Part shown: positions 17,769 through 26,454 of the stretch, in pieces
Position numbering within the stretch: the first letter of the stretch is position 1
Layout of the letters: every line of letters begins with the position of its first letter
Assembly (NCBI GenBank): GCA_012032065.1
Contig: JAAURV010000002.1
Coordinates: 1 to 35,970, forward strand
Reading direction: 5' to 3'
Source: Hyphomicrobiales bacterium
Lineage (GTDB): Bacteria > Pseudomonadota > Alphaproteobacteria > Rhizobiales > Aestuariivirgaceae
DNA: 35,970 bases
Notes under the pieces: generated by a model
Told to the model about the DNA's origin: nothing
Databases searched by the model: none
What the model saw: only the letters and a program-made list of their open reading frames with translations
Position numbers and translations under genes: made by a program

Positions 17769-18794
17769 ATGAAAACACTACTGCTTGCGCTTGTTGCGGC
17801 AACCGCTTTGAGCGGCGCCGCTCAGGCCGAAGGCCAGCTTAACATCTACAACTGGGTCGAATACACCTCGCCGGAAATGCTCGCCAAATTCGAAAAGGAA
17901 ACCGGCATCAAGGTGACCGTCGACACCTACGACACCAACGAAACACTTCTCGCGAAGCTGAAAGCCGGCGGCACTGGCTACGACGTCGTGGTGCCAAGTC
18001 AGCATTTCGTGGAAATTCTTATCAAGGAAGGCCTGTTGCAGGAGACGGGCGCTGGCGGCATGTCCACCTACGCCAATGTCGACCAGCGCTGGCAGAAGCC
18101 GGTCTGGGACCCCGAGGCCAAGTACTGCGCGCCCTGGCAATGGGGCACGGCATCGATTGCCTACCGCAAGGATCTCTATGGCAAGGAGATGACCTCGCTC
18201 AAGGAATTCTTCGAGCCTGAAGAGGCTTTGAAAGGCAAAGTTCAGGTCTTCAAGTCTCCGGACGAAGTCTACAATCTCGCCAATATTTACCTCAACAAGC
18301 CGTTCTGTTCGGAAAACGCCGAGGACGCGAAAGCCGTGCAAGGGCTCTTCGAGGCGCAGAAGCCTGCCGTCGTGACCTACAATTCCGAGAACCAGAACGA
18401 CAATTTGGCAAACGGCACTTCGATCGTCGCCAATAATTGGAACGGCTTCACCATGCGGGCGCGCATGGATTCGAAAACCGATATTGCCTATGCCTTCCCA
18501 AAAGAGGGCGTGGTGGGTTGGTTTGACTCGGCCTGCGTGCCGGCCGGCGCGCAGAACGCGGATAATGCGAAGAAATTCCTTGAGTTCATCATGAAGCCGG
18601 AGAATATCGCGTTGCAATCGAACTATGCCCGCTATTCGAACGCTATCGTGGGCGCGGACAAGTTTCTGGACAAAGACCTTGCCAGCGCGCCGGAAATGAA
18701 TGTTCCCGAGGGTGTGCCAGTGAAGTTTGGCCAGGCCTGTTCTCCGGAGGCGCAAAAACTGATCGACAAGGTGTGGACGAAGCTTCTCCAATAG
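17769..18794 (+). CDS. Polyamine/amine-type periplasmic binding protein (PotD/PotF-like)
   Basis: This 341-residue extracellular solute-binding protein has a Sec signal at residues 1-20 (AAQA/EGQ). The mature start QLNIYNWVEYTSPEMLAKFEKETGIKV and GGTGYDVVVPSQHFVEILIKEGLL are typical of PotD/PotF. The PotF-like Trp-rich pocket may be reflected in CAPWQWGTASIAY and VANNWNGF. AGGAGGA (17755-17761) lies 7 bases before ATG 17769. It is the last gene of the importer, and a hairpin follows the stop. The ligand could be a polyamine or a methylated amine matching the flavoprotein upstream; the sequence does not decide. Confidence 0.87.
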   Translation: MKTLLLALVAATALSGAAQAEGQLNIYNWVEYTSPEMLAKFEKETGIKVTVDTYDTNETLLAKLKAGGTGYDVVVPSQHFVEILIKEGLLQETGAGGMSTYANVDQRWQKPVWDPEAKYCAPWQWGTASIAYRKDLYGKEMTSLKEFFEPEEALKGKVQVFKSPDEVYNLANIYLNKPFCSENAEDAKAVQGLFEAQKPAVVTYNSENQNDNLANGTSIVANNWNGFTMRARMDSKTDIAYAFPKEGVVGWFDSACVPAGAQNADNAKKFLEFIMKPENIALQSNYARYSNAIVGADKFLDKDLASAPEMNVPEGVPVKFGQACSPEAQKLIDKVWTKLLQ

Positions 18795-18807
18795 GAGGAG
18801 CAGGGGG

Positions 18808-18829
18808 AAGGCGCCGAGTTTGGCGCCTT
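18808..18829 (+). terminator. Hairpin after the Pot-type operon
   Basis: AAGGCGCC, loop GAGTTT, then GGCGCCTT form a perfect 8-bp stem starting 14 bases after the binding-protein stop. The T-run is weak (TTGCCGCCTT), so it is either a poor intrinsic terminator or an mRNA 3'-end hairpin. Confidence 0.5.
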
Positions 18830-18835
18830 GCCGCC

Positions 18836-18852
18836 TTAACCGTCCGTTAACC
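18836..18852. promoter_or_regulatory. Full CtrA-type box TTAA-N7-TTAACC
   Basis: TTAA at 18836-18839, a 7-base spacer, and TTAA at 18847-18850 followed by CC match the consensus of the alphaproteobacterial cell-cycle regulator CtrA. It lies about 105 bases before the NTF2-like gene in a 162-base intergenic region, and further TTAA half-sites follow at 18907 and 18951. Regulation by CtrA is inferred from the motif alone. Confidence 0.45.
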
Positions 18853-18956
18853 GTAACGCGTAGAGTACCGGCGGCGCGTCCGGAACCTGTGCCGCTTCAC
18901 CCAATGTTAATCGCCACGTGTGACAAAGGCAGGTGCAATTGGTGTGGAGTATTAAC

Positions 18957-19421
18957 ATGAATCTCACTCGGCGCAAACTCGCCTATGCCGGCGGCCTGAT
19001 GGCAGGCGCCGCGCTGATCGGCGCGACCTCGGCAGTTCCGGCGCTTGCCTGTGCCGACGACGACCTTGCCAAGGCGGTCGAGGATTTCCGCAAGGCGATG
19101 GTCGAAGCGAACGGTGCGCGGCTTCTCGAACTTTCGGCCGACGAAATGAGTTTTGGCCACGCGAACGGCGTCATTCAGACGAAAATCGAGTTCGTGAAGT
19201 CGGTGGTCGACAAGGCCGAAGTGTTCAAACGCATCGATCTCGTGAGTCACCAGAACCGCGTAGCCGGTGACATCGGCATCGCCCGTCATACCTTCGATGC
19301 AGACATCTTCTTCCAGGGCAAGGATATTTCGCTGACGCTCGGTATCGTGATGGTGTGGAAGAACGTCGACGGCCGCTTCCGTCTGTTCGCGCGCCAGTCG
19401 TTCAAGCCGATCACAGTCTAA
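18957..19421 (+). CDS. Tat-exported NTF2-like (SnoaL/DUF4440) protein
   Basis: This 154-residue protein has a twin-arginine signal, TRRKLAYAGGLMAGAALIG, with cleavage expected after AVPALA. The mature part is a single alpha+beta NTF2-like domain: an N-terminal helix DDLAKAVEDFRKAMVEAN, then strands ending in DISLTLGIVMVWKNVDGRFRLFARQSF, the usual closing strands of DUF4440 proteins. ATG 18957 has GGAG 7 bases upstream; an in-frame GTG at 18933 would precede the ribosome site and is rejected. It is a single-gene unit with its own intergenic region and a strong terminator. Function is unknown; NTF2 folds bind small molecules or act as enzymes. Confidence 0.75.
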   Translation: MNLTRRKLAYAGGLMAGAALIGATSAVPALACADDDLAKAVEDFRKAMVEANGARLLELSADEMSFGHANGVIQTKIEFVKSVVDKAEVFKRIDLVSHQNRVAGDIGIARHTFDADIFFQGKDISLTLGIVMVWKNVDGRFRLFARQSFKPITV

Positions 19422-19443
19422 GCGGCATCGGCAGGAATTTTCG

Positions 19444-19476
19444 CGCCCCGGAGCTTGCTCCGGGGCGAATTCTTTT
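19444..19476 (+). terminator. Strong intrinsic terminator after the NTF2-like gene
   Basis: CGCCCCGGAG, loop CTTG, then CTCCGGGGCG form a perfect 10-bp GC-rich stem, followed by AATTCTTTT. It begins 22 bases after the stop of the NTF2-like gene and separates it from the TRAP operon. Confidence 0.88.
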
Positions 19477-19639
19477 GCGTTCAGAACATATCCAGGGCGA
19501 TAGAGCCGGCACGGCAAAGACAATCTTAAAGATTTTTGGCCATAGATACCGTGTTGGCACGGGACGATTGGCTTGCCTGCAGTCCGTTTATATTGGATTG
19601 GGGGGCGCGGCTTGGCCCAAGAACGAATGGAATGCGACA

Positions 19640-20617
19640 ATGAGCCTGAAGAGGTTTGCCGGAATTTTCGCTGCAACGGCATGCTGCCTTTCCGCAGGGG
19701 GCGCGCATGCGGGGCAAAAGTGGGACATGCCCATGGCATATCCGGCGGCCAACTTCCATTCCGTCAACGCCAAGGAGTTCGCGGCCTGCGTCAAGGAAGG
19801 CACGGGCGGCGAGATCGACATCGTCACGCACCCAGGCGGGTCGCTTTTTAAAGGCAATGACATCAAGCGCGCCGTTCAGACTGGCCAAACGCCGATCGGC
19901 GAGCGGCTGCTTTCCGCCCATGAGAACGAGAATCCGGTGTTCGGCGTCGACTCAGTGCCGTTTCTGGCGAATTCCTACGACGATTCGGTGAAGCTTTGGA
20001 ACGCCACCAAGCCCGAGCTCGAAAAGGTTTTGGACAAGCAGGGTCTTGTCCTCCTCTATTCCGTGCCGTGGCCGCCGCAGGGCTTTTACTTCAAGAGGGA
20101 CGTGAATGCGGTCGCGGACATGGGCGGCGTCAAGGTGCGCTCGTACAACAATTCGACGGCACGCATATCGGAGTTGACCGGCATGGCGCCGGTTCAGATC
20201 GAAGCAGCCGAAATAACCCAGGCGCTTGCAACGGGAGTTATCGGCGCGCTGATTACGTCAGCGGTCACCGGCCAGGACAGCAAGGCGTGGGAACAGCTCT
20301 CGCACTTCTACACGGTCGAGGCCTGGATGCCGCGCAACCACGTGATCGCCAACAAATCGACATGGTCGGCCTTGCCGGATTCCCAGAAGGCCGCCCTCAA
20401 GGACTGCGCGGCGAAGGCGGAAGCCGCGGGCGTCGAGAAGTCCAAGGCCGCGAACCAGGCAGCGCTCGAAGCGCTCGCCAAGAACAACATGAAAGTGCTG
20501 CCGCCATCGGACGCGCTTGCCGCCGAACTGAGAAAGGCTGGCGCAACCATGACAGACGAATGGGTTGCGAAGGCTGGAGACGCAGGCAAGGCTGTTGTTG
20601 ACGCGTACAAGAAATAA
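19640..20617 (+). CDS. TRAP transporter substrate-binding protein (DctP family)
   Basis: This 325-residue periplasmic binding protein has a Sec signal at residues 1-22 (CCLSAGGAHAG). Family features are NFHSVNAKEFAACVKEGTGGEIDI near the mature N-terminus, GVKVRSYNNSTARISELTGMAPVQ with the ligand-pairing Arg of DctP proteins, and a long C-terminal helix rich in Ala and Lys. ATG 19640 is used; the frame is open upstream but that part crosses the terminator. The 218 bases before the gene hold the terminator and probably its promoter, which I could not place. The two membrane subunits follow. The conserved Arg implies an organic acid ligand; its identity is unknown. Confidence 0.88.
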   Translation: MSLKRFAGIFAATACCLSAGGAHAGQKWDMPMAYPAANFHSVNAKEFAACVKEGTGGEIDIVTHPGGSLFKGNDIKRAVQTGQTPIGERLLSAHENENPVFGVDSVPFLANSYDDSVKLWNATKPELEKVLDKQGLVLLYSVPWPPQGFYFKRDVNAVADMGGVKVRSYNNSTARISELTGMAPVQIEAAEITQALATGVIGALITSAVTGQDSKAWEQLSHFYTVEAWMPRNHVIANKSTWSALPDSQKAALKDCAAKAEAAGVEKSKAANQAALEALAKNNMKVLPPSDALAAELRKAGATMTDEWVAKAGDAGKAVVDAYKK

Positions 20618-20653
20618 GCGGGTTAGCGCCTGCGTTTGCCAAGTGACTGCCGC

Positions 20654-21216
20654 ATGTCCTCATCCGCAGTGATGCACGCGAAGCAAGCAGGCTTGAGCCG
20701 CACCTTGGGCGGCCGCATGCGCTCGTTTCTCGACACTCTCTATCTTGGTTGCGGCTATCTCGCTGCCGCCAGCATGTGCGCCATTCTCGTCATCACGATC
20801 GTGCAGATCGGCGGGAGGTTCTCGGGTCACAATTTCCGCGGCCTCTCGGATTATGCAGGTTATTTCATGGCGCCTCGGCCTTTCTCGCCTTTGCCCACAC
20901 GCTGAACAGGGGCGCTCATATCCGAATCGAACTGTTGCTCTCCAATGCCGGTAGAGGGCGCCGTGCGCTCGAGACCGCGAGCTTCGCCGCCGGGATCGCG
21001 ATCTCCACGTGGTTCGCCTACTACTGCTGCGACATGGTTTACTGGTCGTATCAGCTGGGCGACATCAGCACGGGCCAGGATGCGACACCGCTGTGGATTC
21101 CGCAGTTGAGCATGGCGATTGGCGCGGTTCTCTTCGCCATTGCCATTGCCGATCACGGACTCAGGCTTTTGATATCGGGCGATCATGGCATTGAGCAATC
21201 GGCCGACGTGACCTAG
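20654..21216 (+). CDS. TRAP transporter small permease (DctQ family), frameshifted
   Basis: The repaired product is about 187 residues with four membrane segments, the first at LGCGYLAAASMCAILVITIVQI. It reads normally to SDYAGYFMA at 20870. The next frame then carries the rest, ASAFLAFAHTLNRGAHIRIELLL and onward, to TAG 21214-21216. Adding one G (ATGGCGGCC instead of ATGGCGCC, near 20870-20873) restores the gene, so a base-calling error is likely. The start is uncertain: ATG 20654, 20672 and 20717 are all in frame and none has a clear ribosome site. It supports assembly of the DctM channel, whose gene starts 10 bases later. Confidence 0.78.
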
Positions 21217-21226
21217 GAGCGGGCGG

Positions 21227-22543
21227 ATGGATTACGGATTGATGCTGGCCATCCTGCTCGGCTTCATGTTCCTGCTGCTCGCGGGTGGCGTGTGGATTGC
21301 GCTCTCGCTGCTCGCGGTGGCTGCGGTCGGCATCGAGCTGTTCGCGGGCCGGCCAGCGGGCGCATCGATCGCCACTACTATCTGGTCGTCTTCTTCCTCA
21401 TGGATGCTCACATCCTTGCCGATGTTCATCTGGATGGGAGATATCCTCTTTCATTCGAAGCTTTCGGAGGATCTCTTTCGAGGCCTCTCGCCATTGATGA
21501 GCAGGCTGCCCGGCGGGCTGCTTCATACCAATGTCATGGGCTGCACATTGTTCGGATCGGTATCGGGTTCGTCCGCCGCGACGCTGACGACTGTCGGCAA
21601 GATGACGATCCCCGAGCTCAAGAAACGCAATTACCCCGAGGATCTTGTCGTCGGAACGCTGGCGGGACCGGCTACTCTCGGACTCATGATTCCACCGTCG
21701 ATCATCATGATCGTCTATGGCGTCATGACCAATGAATCGATCGCGGCGATCAATCTGGCGGGCGTGATCCCAGGGTTGGTTCTGGCCGCCATGTTCAGCG
21801 CCTATGTGGCGGTCAAGGCGAAGTTCACGCCTGGCTTTGCTCCGGCGGTCGAGCCAAACTACACGTTTTTCGAGAAGCTCTACGCATCGCGGCGGCTGAT
21901 CCCTGTCATCTTGTTGCTCGTGCTTGTCATCGGATCGATGTTCACGGGTTATGCGACGGCAACCGAAGCGGCCGCACTTGGCGTGGCCGGCGCATTCGGG
22001 CTGGCATGGTCGCAGGGCACGCTGACGTGGCGGACTTTCATGGACGGCCTGATGAGCGCCACGCGAACTTCGGCGATGATTGCGTTTATTCTCGCGGCTT
22101 CCGCGGCCCTGACGCTGGCCATGGGATTCACCGGATTGCCAGGCATGCTGGCGGACTGGGTGGCGTCGCTCAATCTCAATGCCTACACGCTGCTGATGGC
22201 GTTGCTCGTACTTTACATCGTACTCGGATGCTTTCTGGACGGCATCTCCTGTGTTGCGCTCACCATCGCCATCATCGAGCCGATGGTGCGGGGCGCCGGG
22301 ATCGACATGATCTGGTTCGGCATCTTCGTAGTGCTCGTCGTCGAACTGGCGCAGATCACGCCGCCCGTCGGCTTCAATCTCTTCGTGCTGCAGTCGATGA
22401 CCGGGTACAATATGTTCCGCATCGCCGCCTGGTCGTTCCCGATGTTCCTGATCATGTTGATCATGGTGTTCGTGCTGATCGAGTTTCCGGGCCTTGCGAC
22501 TTGGCTTCCCCAGCAAATGTCTCCTGCGGCCCCCATCGGCTGA
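21227..22543 (+). CDS. TRAP transporter large permease (DctM family)
   Basis: This 438-residue polytopic membrane protein is the transport channel of the tripartite system, driven by a cation gradient and not by ATP. It has about twelve hydrophobic segments and the DctM landmarks SVSGSSAATLTTVGKMTIPELKKRNY, GPATLGLMIPPSIIMIVYG and FLDGISCVALTIAIIEPM. AGGAG at 21215-21219 lies 7 bases before ATG 21227. It is intact and ends the operon. Confidence 0.9.
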   Translation: MDYGLMLAILLGFMFLLLAGGVWIALSLLAVAAVGIELFAGRPAGASIATTIWSSSSSWMLTSLPMFIWMGDILFHSKLSEDLFRGLSPLMSRLPGGLLHTNVMGCTLFGSVSGSSAATLTTVGKMTIPELKKRNYPEDLVVGTLAGPATLGLMIPPSIIMIVYGVMTNESIAAINLAGVIPGLVLAAMFSAYVAVKAKFTPGFAPAVEPNYTFFEKLYASRRLIPVILLLVLVIGSMFTGYATATEAAALGVAGAFGLAWSQGTLTWRTFMDGLMSATRTSAMIAFILAASAALTLAMGFTGLPGMLADWVASLNLNAYTLLMALLVLYIVLGCFLDGISCVALTIAIIEPMVRGAGIDMIWFGIFVVLVVELAQITPPVGFNLFVLQSMTGYNMFRIAAWSFPMFLIMLIMVFVLIEFPGLATWLPQQMSPAAPIG

Positions 22544-22626
22544 CCAGGACTCCTTCCGGCGAAATGGAACCCTACCGCCGATGCGAATTCGCGCCGATTC
22601 CGCCAACCCACTGGGCCTGAGGAACG

Positions 22627-22662
22627 AAAAAAGGGCGGCGCCTGGGAGGCCCGCCCCTTTAT
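22627..22662. terminator. Bidirectional terminator between dctM and the response regulator
   Basis: AAGGGCGG (22631-22638) pairs with CCGCCCCTT (22651-22659) with one bulged C. An A-run lies on the left and TTTAT on the right, so the element can end transcription in both directions. It stands between the convergent TRAP operon and the two-component pair. Confidence 0.65.
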
Positions 22663-22683
22663 GATGAATTGTTCCGCCTGCTG

Positions 22684-23151
22684 TTAAGCGGCCAGGCGTT
22701 TGCACTCCGGCGGGAGCGCTACAATCTCGATCCAGTAGCGGCCCACGGTGCGGACGATTTCGACAAGGCTGTCGAAGGTTACCGGTTTGCAGATGAAGGA
22801 GTTCACACCGAGATTGTAGGTGCGGACGATATCTTCCTCGGCCTTCGACGTGGTGAGGATGATGATCGGCAGACGGTGCAGATCGGCCGATTCCTTGATC
22901 TCTTTCAGAGCCGTGCGGCCATCTTTCCTCGGCATGTTGAGGTCGAGGAGAATGAAGCCGGGAAAGGGCTGATCGGCCAAGTGCTCGTAGGCGCCGCGGC
23001 GGTTAAGGTAATCCATCAACTCGACGCCGTCGGCGACGAAGTCGACCGGGTTGCCAAGCCGCGATTCGTCGAATGCGTCCTTGATCATCATGCGATCGTC
23101 CGCGTCGTCGTCCGCAACAAGAATCCTGATTGGCTGCGCCGTACGGTTCAT
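22684..23151 (-). CDS. Single-domain response regulator (Rcp1-like)
   Basis: This 155-residue protein is a lone CheY-like receiver domain with no output domain. The acidic pocket is VADDDADD, the phospho-acceptor is Asp70 (FILLDLNMPRKDG), the switch Thr lies in IIILTTSKAEED and the conserved Lys in FICKPVTF. Its length and the DLNMPRKDG stretch are typical of Rcp1-type regulators of phytochrome-like kinases. Its ATG overlaps the stop of the histidine kinase gene by 4 bases (ATGA), so the two are co-translated and most likely cognate. The output must pass to another protein; none is identifiable here, though the GGDEF-EAL protein at 30877 also has a receiver of this class. Confidence 0.9.
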   Translation of the reverse strand: MNRTAQPIRILVADDDADDRMMIKDAFDESRLGNPVDFVADGVELMDYLNRRGAYEHLADQPFPGFILLDLNMPRKDGRTALKEIKESADLHRLPIIILTTSKAEEDIVRTYNLGVNSFICKPVTFDSLVEIVRTVGRYWIEIVALPPECKRLAA

Positions 23152-25256
23152 GCTGATTTCTCCTCCAATTGCCCCTGGTTAACCGGAATGGTGATTTCGA
23201 ATGTCGAGCCTTCGCCTGGCCTGCCGGTAGCGTCGATCATGCCCTGATGGCGTTCGACGATCTTGCGGCAGGTGGCGAGGCCGATGCCTGTTCCTTCGTA
23301 TTCGTTGCGGCTGTGCAGGCGCTGGAAGATCGTGAAGATCTGTTCCTTGAACTGGTTGTCGAAGCCGATGCCGTTGTCCGAAATGCGGATGACCACGGCG
23401 GGGCCAAGCGCTGCAAGTCCGTGTTTGTGCACGACTTCCGCCGTCACCTCGATCACCGGCGCCACTTCCTTTTGGCGGAACTTCAACGCGTTGCCGATTA
23501 GGTTCTGGAACAGCTGCCGCATCTGCATGGGATCGCATTCGATCTTGGGCAGCGCTCCTACTTTAACGGTGGCTTCACTTTCCTCGATACGAATCTGCAA
23601 GTCGGACAATACGCCTGAGACGACCTCGGTGAGATCGTTGCGAGAGAATGGATTTGCCGCGGTGGTGATTCGTGAATAGGACAGGAGATCGCTGATCAAG
23701 AGGCGCATGCGTTCGGCGGCACTCTGCATGCGGTTGACGAACATCCGGCCTTCCTCGGGCAGGTCGGCAGCGTATTTCCGCACCAGGCGGTCGCCGAAAG
23801 CTTCGATCTTGCGGAGCGGTTCCTGCAAGTCGTGCGAGGCGACATAGGCGAAGTCGACAAGTTCGCGGTTGGAGCGCTCGAGTTTCCGCGTGTAATCCAG
23901 CATCGTCTGGGAAGCAGTTTCGGCGTCGGTGATGTCCTGATAGGTGGCGATGGTGCCGCCGTCCGGCATCGGCTCGTTCATGACGGCAATGATGCGGCCG
24001 TCCTTGAGGCGCTGCTTGATCGTGGTGCGGGTTCTGAGCCGCTCGGGGTCGTTGCGTTCGGCGAGGGCGCGCTCGGCTTCCTCGACCGTGTAGTTGCCGA
24101 GGCTGACGCTGTATTCCATGAGCCCGCGTAGCGTGATGCCGGGCTTCACGACATCCGCCGAGAAGCCGTAGATTTCGAGATAGCGGCGGTTGACGACGAC
24201 AAGGCGCTGGTCCTTGTCGAACATGCAGAGGCCCTGGATCATGTTCTCGATGGCGCTGTCGAACTGCAGGTTCTTGGCGTGGAGCTGCTGCGAGATGCGC
24301 AGCATCTCGATTTCGCGGTGCTTGAGCTCGGTGATGTCGGAGCGCGTTCCCACGATGCCGCCGTCGTGCGTGCGCTTTTCGCTGATCAGAATCCAGCGGC
24401 CATCGGAGAGCTGAACTTCGATCGGATCGCCGGGATTGCGGTGCTTGTGCAGGCGCCAGGCGATATAGTCATCCTCGCTCATGCCGTTCAGCACGAAGGC
24501 GCCGCGGCGGACCGATGCCTTGAGGATTTCTTCCTTGGCGGCACCCGGCATGATGATGTCGGAAACCAGCGGGCTGTAGTCGACGTATTTCCTGTTGTAG
24601 AGCACCAGCCGGTCGCTGGCGTCGTAGAGCGCGAAACCGTCCGCCATGACATCGAGCGCGTGCATGAGGCGGGCGCGGGAGCGTTCCGCGATCATCTCGA
24701 ATTGGGTGTTGAGGTCGATGCCCGAGGCCGGCGCATCGACATGGCGCGCGGTCTCGACCACGGTACCATTGGTCAAGCGCCTGCGTCTTACTTCAACGAC
24801 CTGGGCGCTCGGGGAAGCGTAGCGGAACGTGTATGAGGCGCCCGGTTCGAGCGAGCGGATGATTTTGGCGACGCGGGCCTCGATGTCCTCTGCGGAAACA
24901 TTCTGGCGGCGGAAGGTAATCCGCATGAGGTCTTGAAGCGTCGTTCCAGTCGAGGCTTCCTCGAGCAGGTAGCCGCAAAGCGACCGGTAAAGATCGTTGC
25001 AGGCGAGCAGCCTCAGTTCGGAGTCAAATAGCGCCAGGCCAACATCGGCGCCGGCGAAGATGTCGTCGATGCCAATTCCATCGCGGTGCAGGACCGTGGC
25101 GGCTTCGGCCAGCGCCGGCTGGTTCTTCAAATACGCAAGTGTGCCGTTCCCGCTCATGGTTCCCATCCGATTGATTTCGGAGAATGTCATCCATGCATAA
25201 AGGAACGGTGAAAGTTGCACTTCCATTTGCGCAAATTGGGCGCTCGGTTTCGGCAT
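23148..25256 (-). CDS. PAS-domain sensor histidine kinase (soluble, Cph1-like HisKA)
   Basis: This is a protein of up to 702 residues without membrane segments. Three PAS domains are visible: about 62-165 (VGLALFDSELRLLACN), 195-310 (DGFALYDASDRLVLYN) and 333-445 (QGLCMFDKDQRLVVVN). A HisKA domain follows with the phospho-acceptor His475 in SHDLQEPLRKI, the form found in Cph1-like kinases. The HATPase domain has the N box NLIGNALKF (585-593), G1 SDNGIGF (626-632) and G2 GTGIGL. The first ATG (25256) has no ribosome site; later in-frame ATGs, residues 23 to 34, are equally plausible. The PAS domains probably sense a small molecule or redox state in the cytoplasm; the signal is unknown. Confidence 0.88.
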   Translation of the reverse strand: MPKPSAQFAQMEVQLSPFLYAWMTFSEINRMGTMSGNGTLAYLKNQPALAEAATVLHRDGIGIDDIFAGADVGLALFDSELRLLACNDLYRSLCGYLLEEASTGTTLQDLMRITFRRQNVSAEDIEARVAKIIRSLEPGASYTFRYASPSAQVVEVRRRRLTNGTVVETARHVDAPASGIDLNTQFEMIAERSRARLMHALDVMADGFALYDASDRLVLYNRKYVDYSPLVSDIIMPGAAKEEILKASVRRGAFVLNGMSEDDYIAWRLHKHRNPGDPIEVQLSDGRWILISEKRTHDGGIVGTRSDITELKHREIEMLRISQQLHAKNLQFDSAIENMIQGLCMFDKDQRLVVVNRRYLEIYGFSADVVKPGITLRGLMEYSVSLGNYTVEEAERALAERNDPERLRTRTTIKQRLKDGRIIAVMNEPMPDGGTIATYQDITDAETASQTMLDYTRKLERSNRELVDFAYVASHDLQEPLRKIEAFGDRLVRKYAADLPEEGRMFVNRMQSAAERMRLLISDLLSYSRITTAANPFSRNDLTEVVSGVLSDLQIRIEESEATVKVGALPKIECDPMQMRQLFQNLIGNALKFRQKEVAPVIEVTAEVVHKHGLAALGPAVVIRISDNGIGFDNQFKEQIFTIFQRLHSRNEYEGTGIGLATCRKIVERHQGMIDATGRPGEGSTFEITIPVNQGQLEEKSA

Positions 25257-25358
25257 TGTTAATGATTGCGAGCTAGGTTCCGGCAGAAGTCAGGTGTCCA
25301 TGGGAGAGACCCAGGACGGTTACCGCTAAGGGGCTGGCGCAGGCGAGAGTGTTAACGA

Positions 25359-26375
25359 ATGGGTAATCGTTTTTTGACGGGAGTTCTGCTCGCGTGTTCG
25401 GTCGTATGCGGCATCGCCTTCCCGCAGCTTACCGAAATCTTCGCCCTTACGCGCTGCCGAGCCTCTTCATCATGATTCTGTGCTCGCTGTTGCCCATGGC
25501 GCGGCTCGAGCTCGACGAGGTGTTCAGCCTCGAACCCGCGGCCTGGCGGATCGTGCTTTGGCAGATCTTCGTGCTGCCGACGATTATCATCGCCGCCGCG
25601 TATCTGGGCAAATTCAGCGAGTCGATCATCGCGCTGATGGCGGTGACGGCCTGCGCGGGGTCATTGTTCGCATCTCCCGTTTTGGCCGACCTGCTTGGGC
25701 TTAACCGGGGCAGGGCACTCCAGTGCATGGTGCTCTCCACCTTCATCATGCCGTTTTCCTACTTCGTGTTCCTGGACGTCATCCTGCACAGTTCGTTTTA
25801 ACTTGCATTTCGGCGAGTTCATCGGGCGCAGCGGAATCTTCCTGCTTCTGCCGACCGGCTTGTTCTTGCTCTACAGCGCCTTTGCGCCAGATATCAGCGA
25901 AGCCTTAACCAAGAAAATCGAGCATACGGCGCGCTGGATCACGGTCATCGCCCTCATCATCTTCGGCATTGGCATTCTCGGCCCGGCGGCGGAGCTCTTG
26001 CGCACGGACACGCATCGCTTCGTACTCTATCTCTTCATCGTGACGGGGCTTGGAGCAGGCATGGCATTCTTGACTGCGATCGTCATGTATCACCAAGGCA
26101 TTACCGACGCCCTGACCGCCAGCATTGTCAGCGGGTTCAGGAATGTGGGCTTGGGTTTTGTGCTGATCGGCGCGAACCAGGAAGGCGAGACGGCGGCCTA
26201 TGTCGGGATCTCGCAAATTCCGATCTTTTTCGCGCCGCTGGTCATCCATTGGCTGGTGGGCCGCAAACGGAGACGTCTCCCGACCTCGTGCCGCTGCCTG
26301 CGTGAGCTTCTCCTAATGGCACCGCTAAAGGTGCCGCTGAGTCCGCAACCTCTACTTAACAATACCGGCAATTAA
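25359..26375 (+). CDS. BASS-like (bile acid:sodium symporter fold) transporter, two frameshifts
   Basis: The repaired product is about 338 residues with roughly ten membrane segments. The ATG at 25359 opens MGNRFLTGVLLACSVVCGIAFPQ, a good first membrane segment. At about 25446 one C is missing (GCCCC read as GCCC), so IFA-PYALPSLFIMIL continues in the next frame. At about 25796 an extra T (TTTT for TTT) makes a false stop after HSSF, and the original frame resumes with NLHFGEFIGRSGIF. ITDALTASIVSGFRNVGLGFVLIG resembles the SGxxNxGLA crossover of BASS/SBF proteins. The last 40 residues (RKRRRLPTSC onward) look non-native, so the true C-terminus may differ. Sodium-coupled uptake or organic anion export is possible. 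The fold assignment is moderate and the substrate unknown. Confidence 0.55.
26318..26335. terminator. Hairpin at the 3' end of the BASS-like gene
   Basis: GGCACC, loop GCTAAA, then GGTGCC form a perfect 6-bp stem inside the last codons of the annotated frame. Its presence hints that the true stop may lie upstream (other frames stop at 26305 and 26315). No T-run follows. Confidence 0.35.
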
Positions 26376-26454
26376 CCCGGTTCCCGCGCAGCCAATTTAC
26401 CAATTCTTGTGCGGAGGGAAGCCAAGGTCGCTCCGATTGGCGGAGGAATTGGTT

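Noticed and set aside
18836..18857. Short direct repeats suggesting an attachment site
   Set aside because: The repeated TTAACCGT units have the spacing of a CtrA site and no integrase or tRNA gene is nearby.
21398..22705. Minus-strand open frame of 435 codons opposite dctM
   Set aside because: Translation is dominated by Arg, His, Asp and Gln, no family features appear, and it covers a clear DctM gene. Similar shadows at 5869-6900, 28424-29524 and 34084-35355 were dropped for the same reason.
25394..26375. Auxin efflux carrier (AEC) family
   Set aside because: The SGFRNVGLGFVLIG segment and overall pattern are closer to the BASS fold; AEC hallmark segments were not found.
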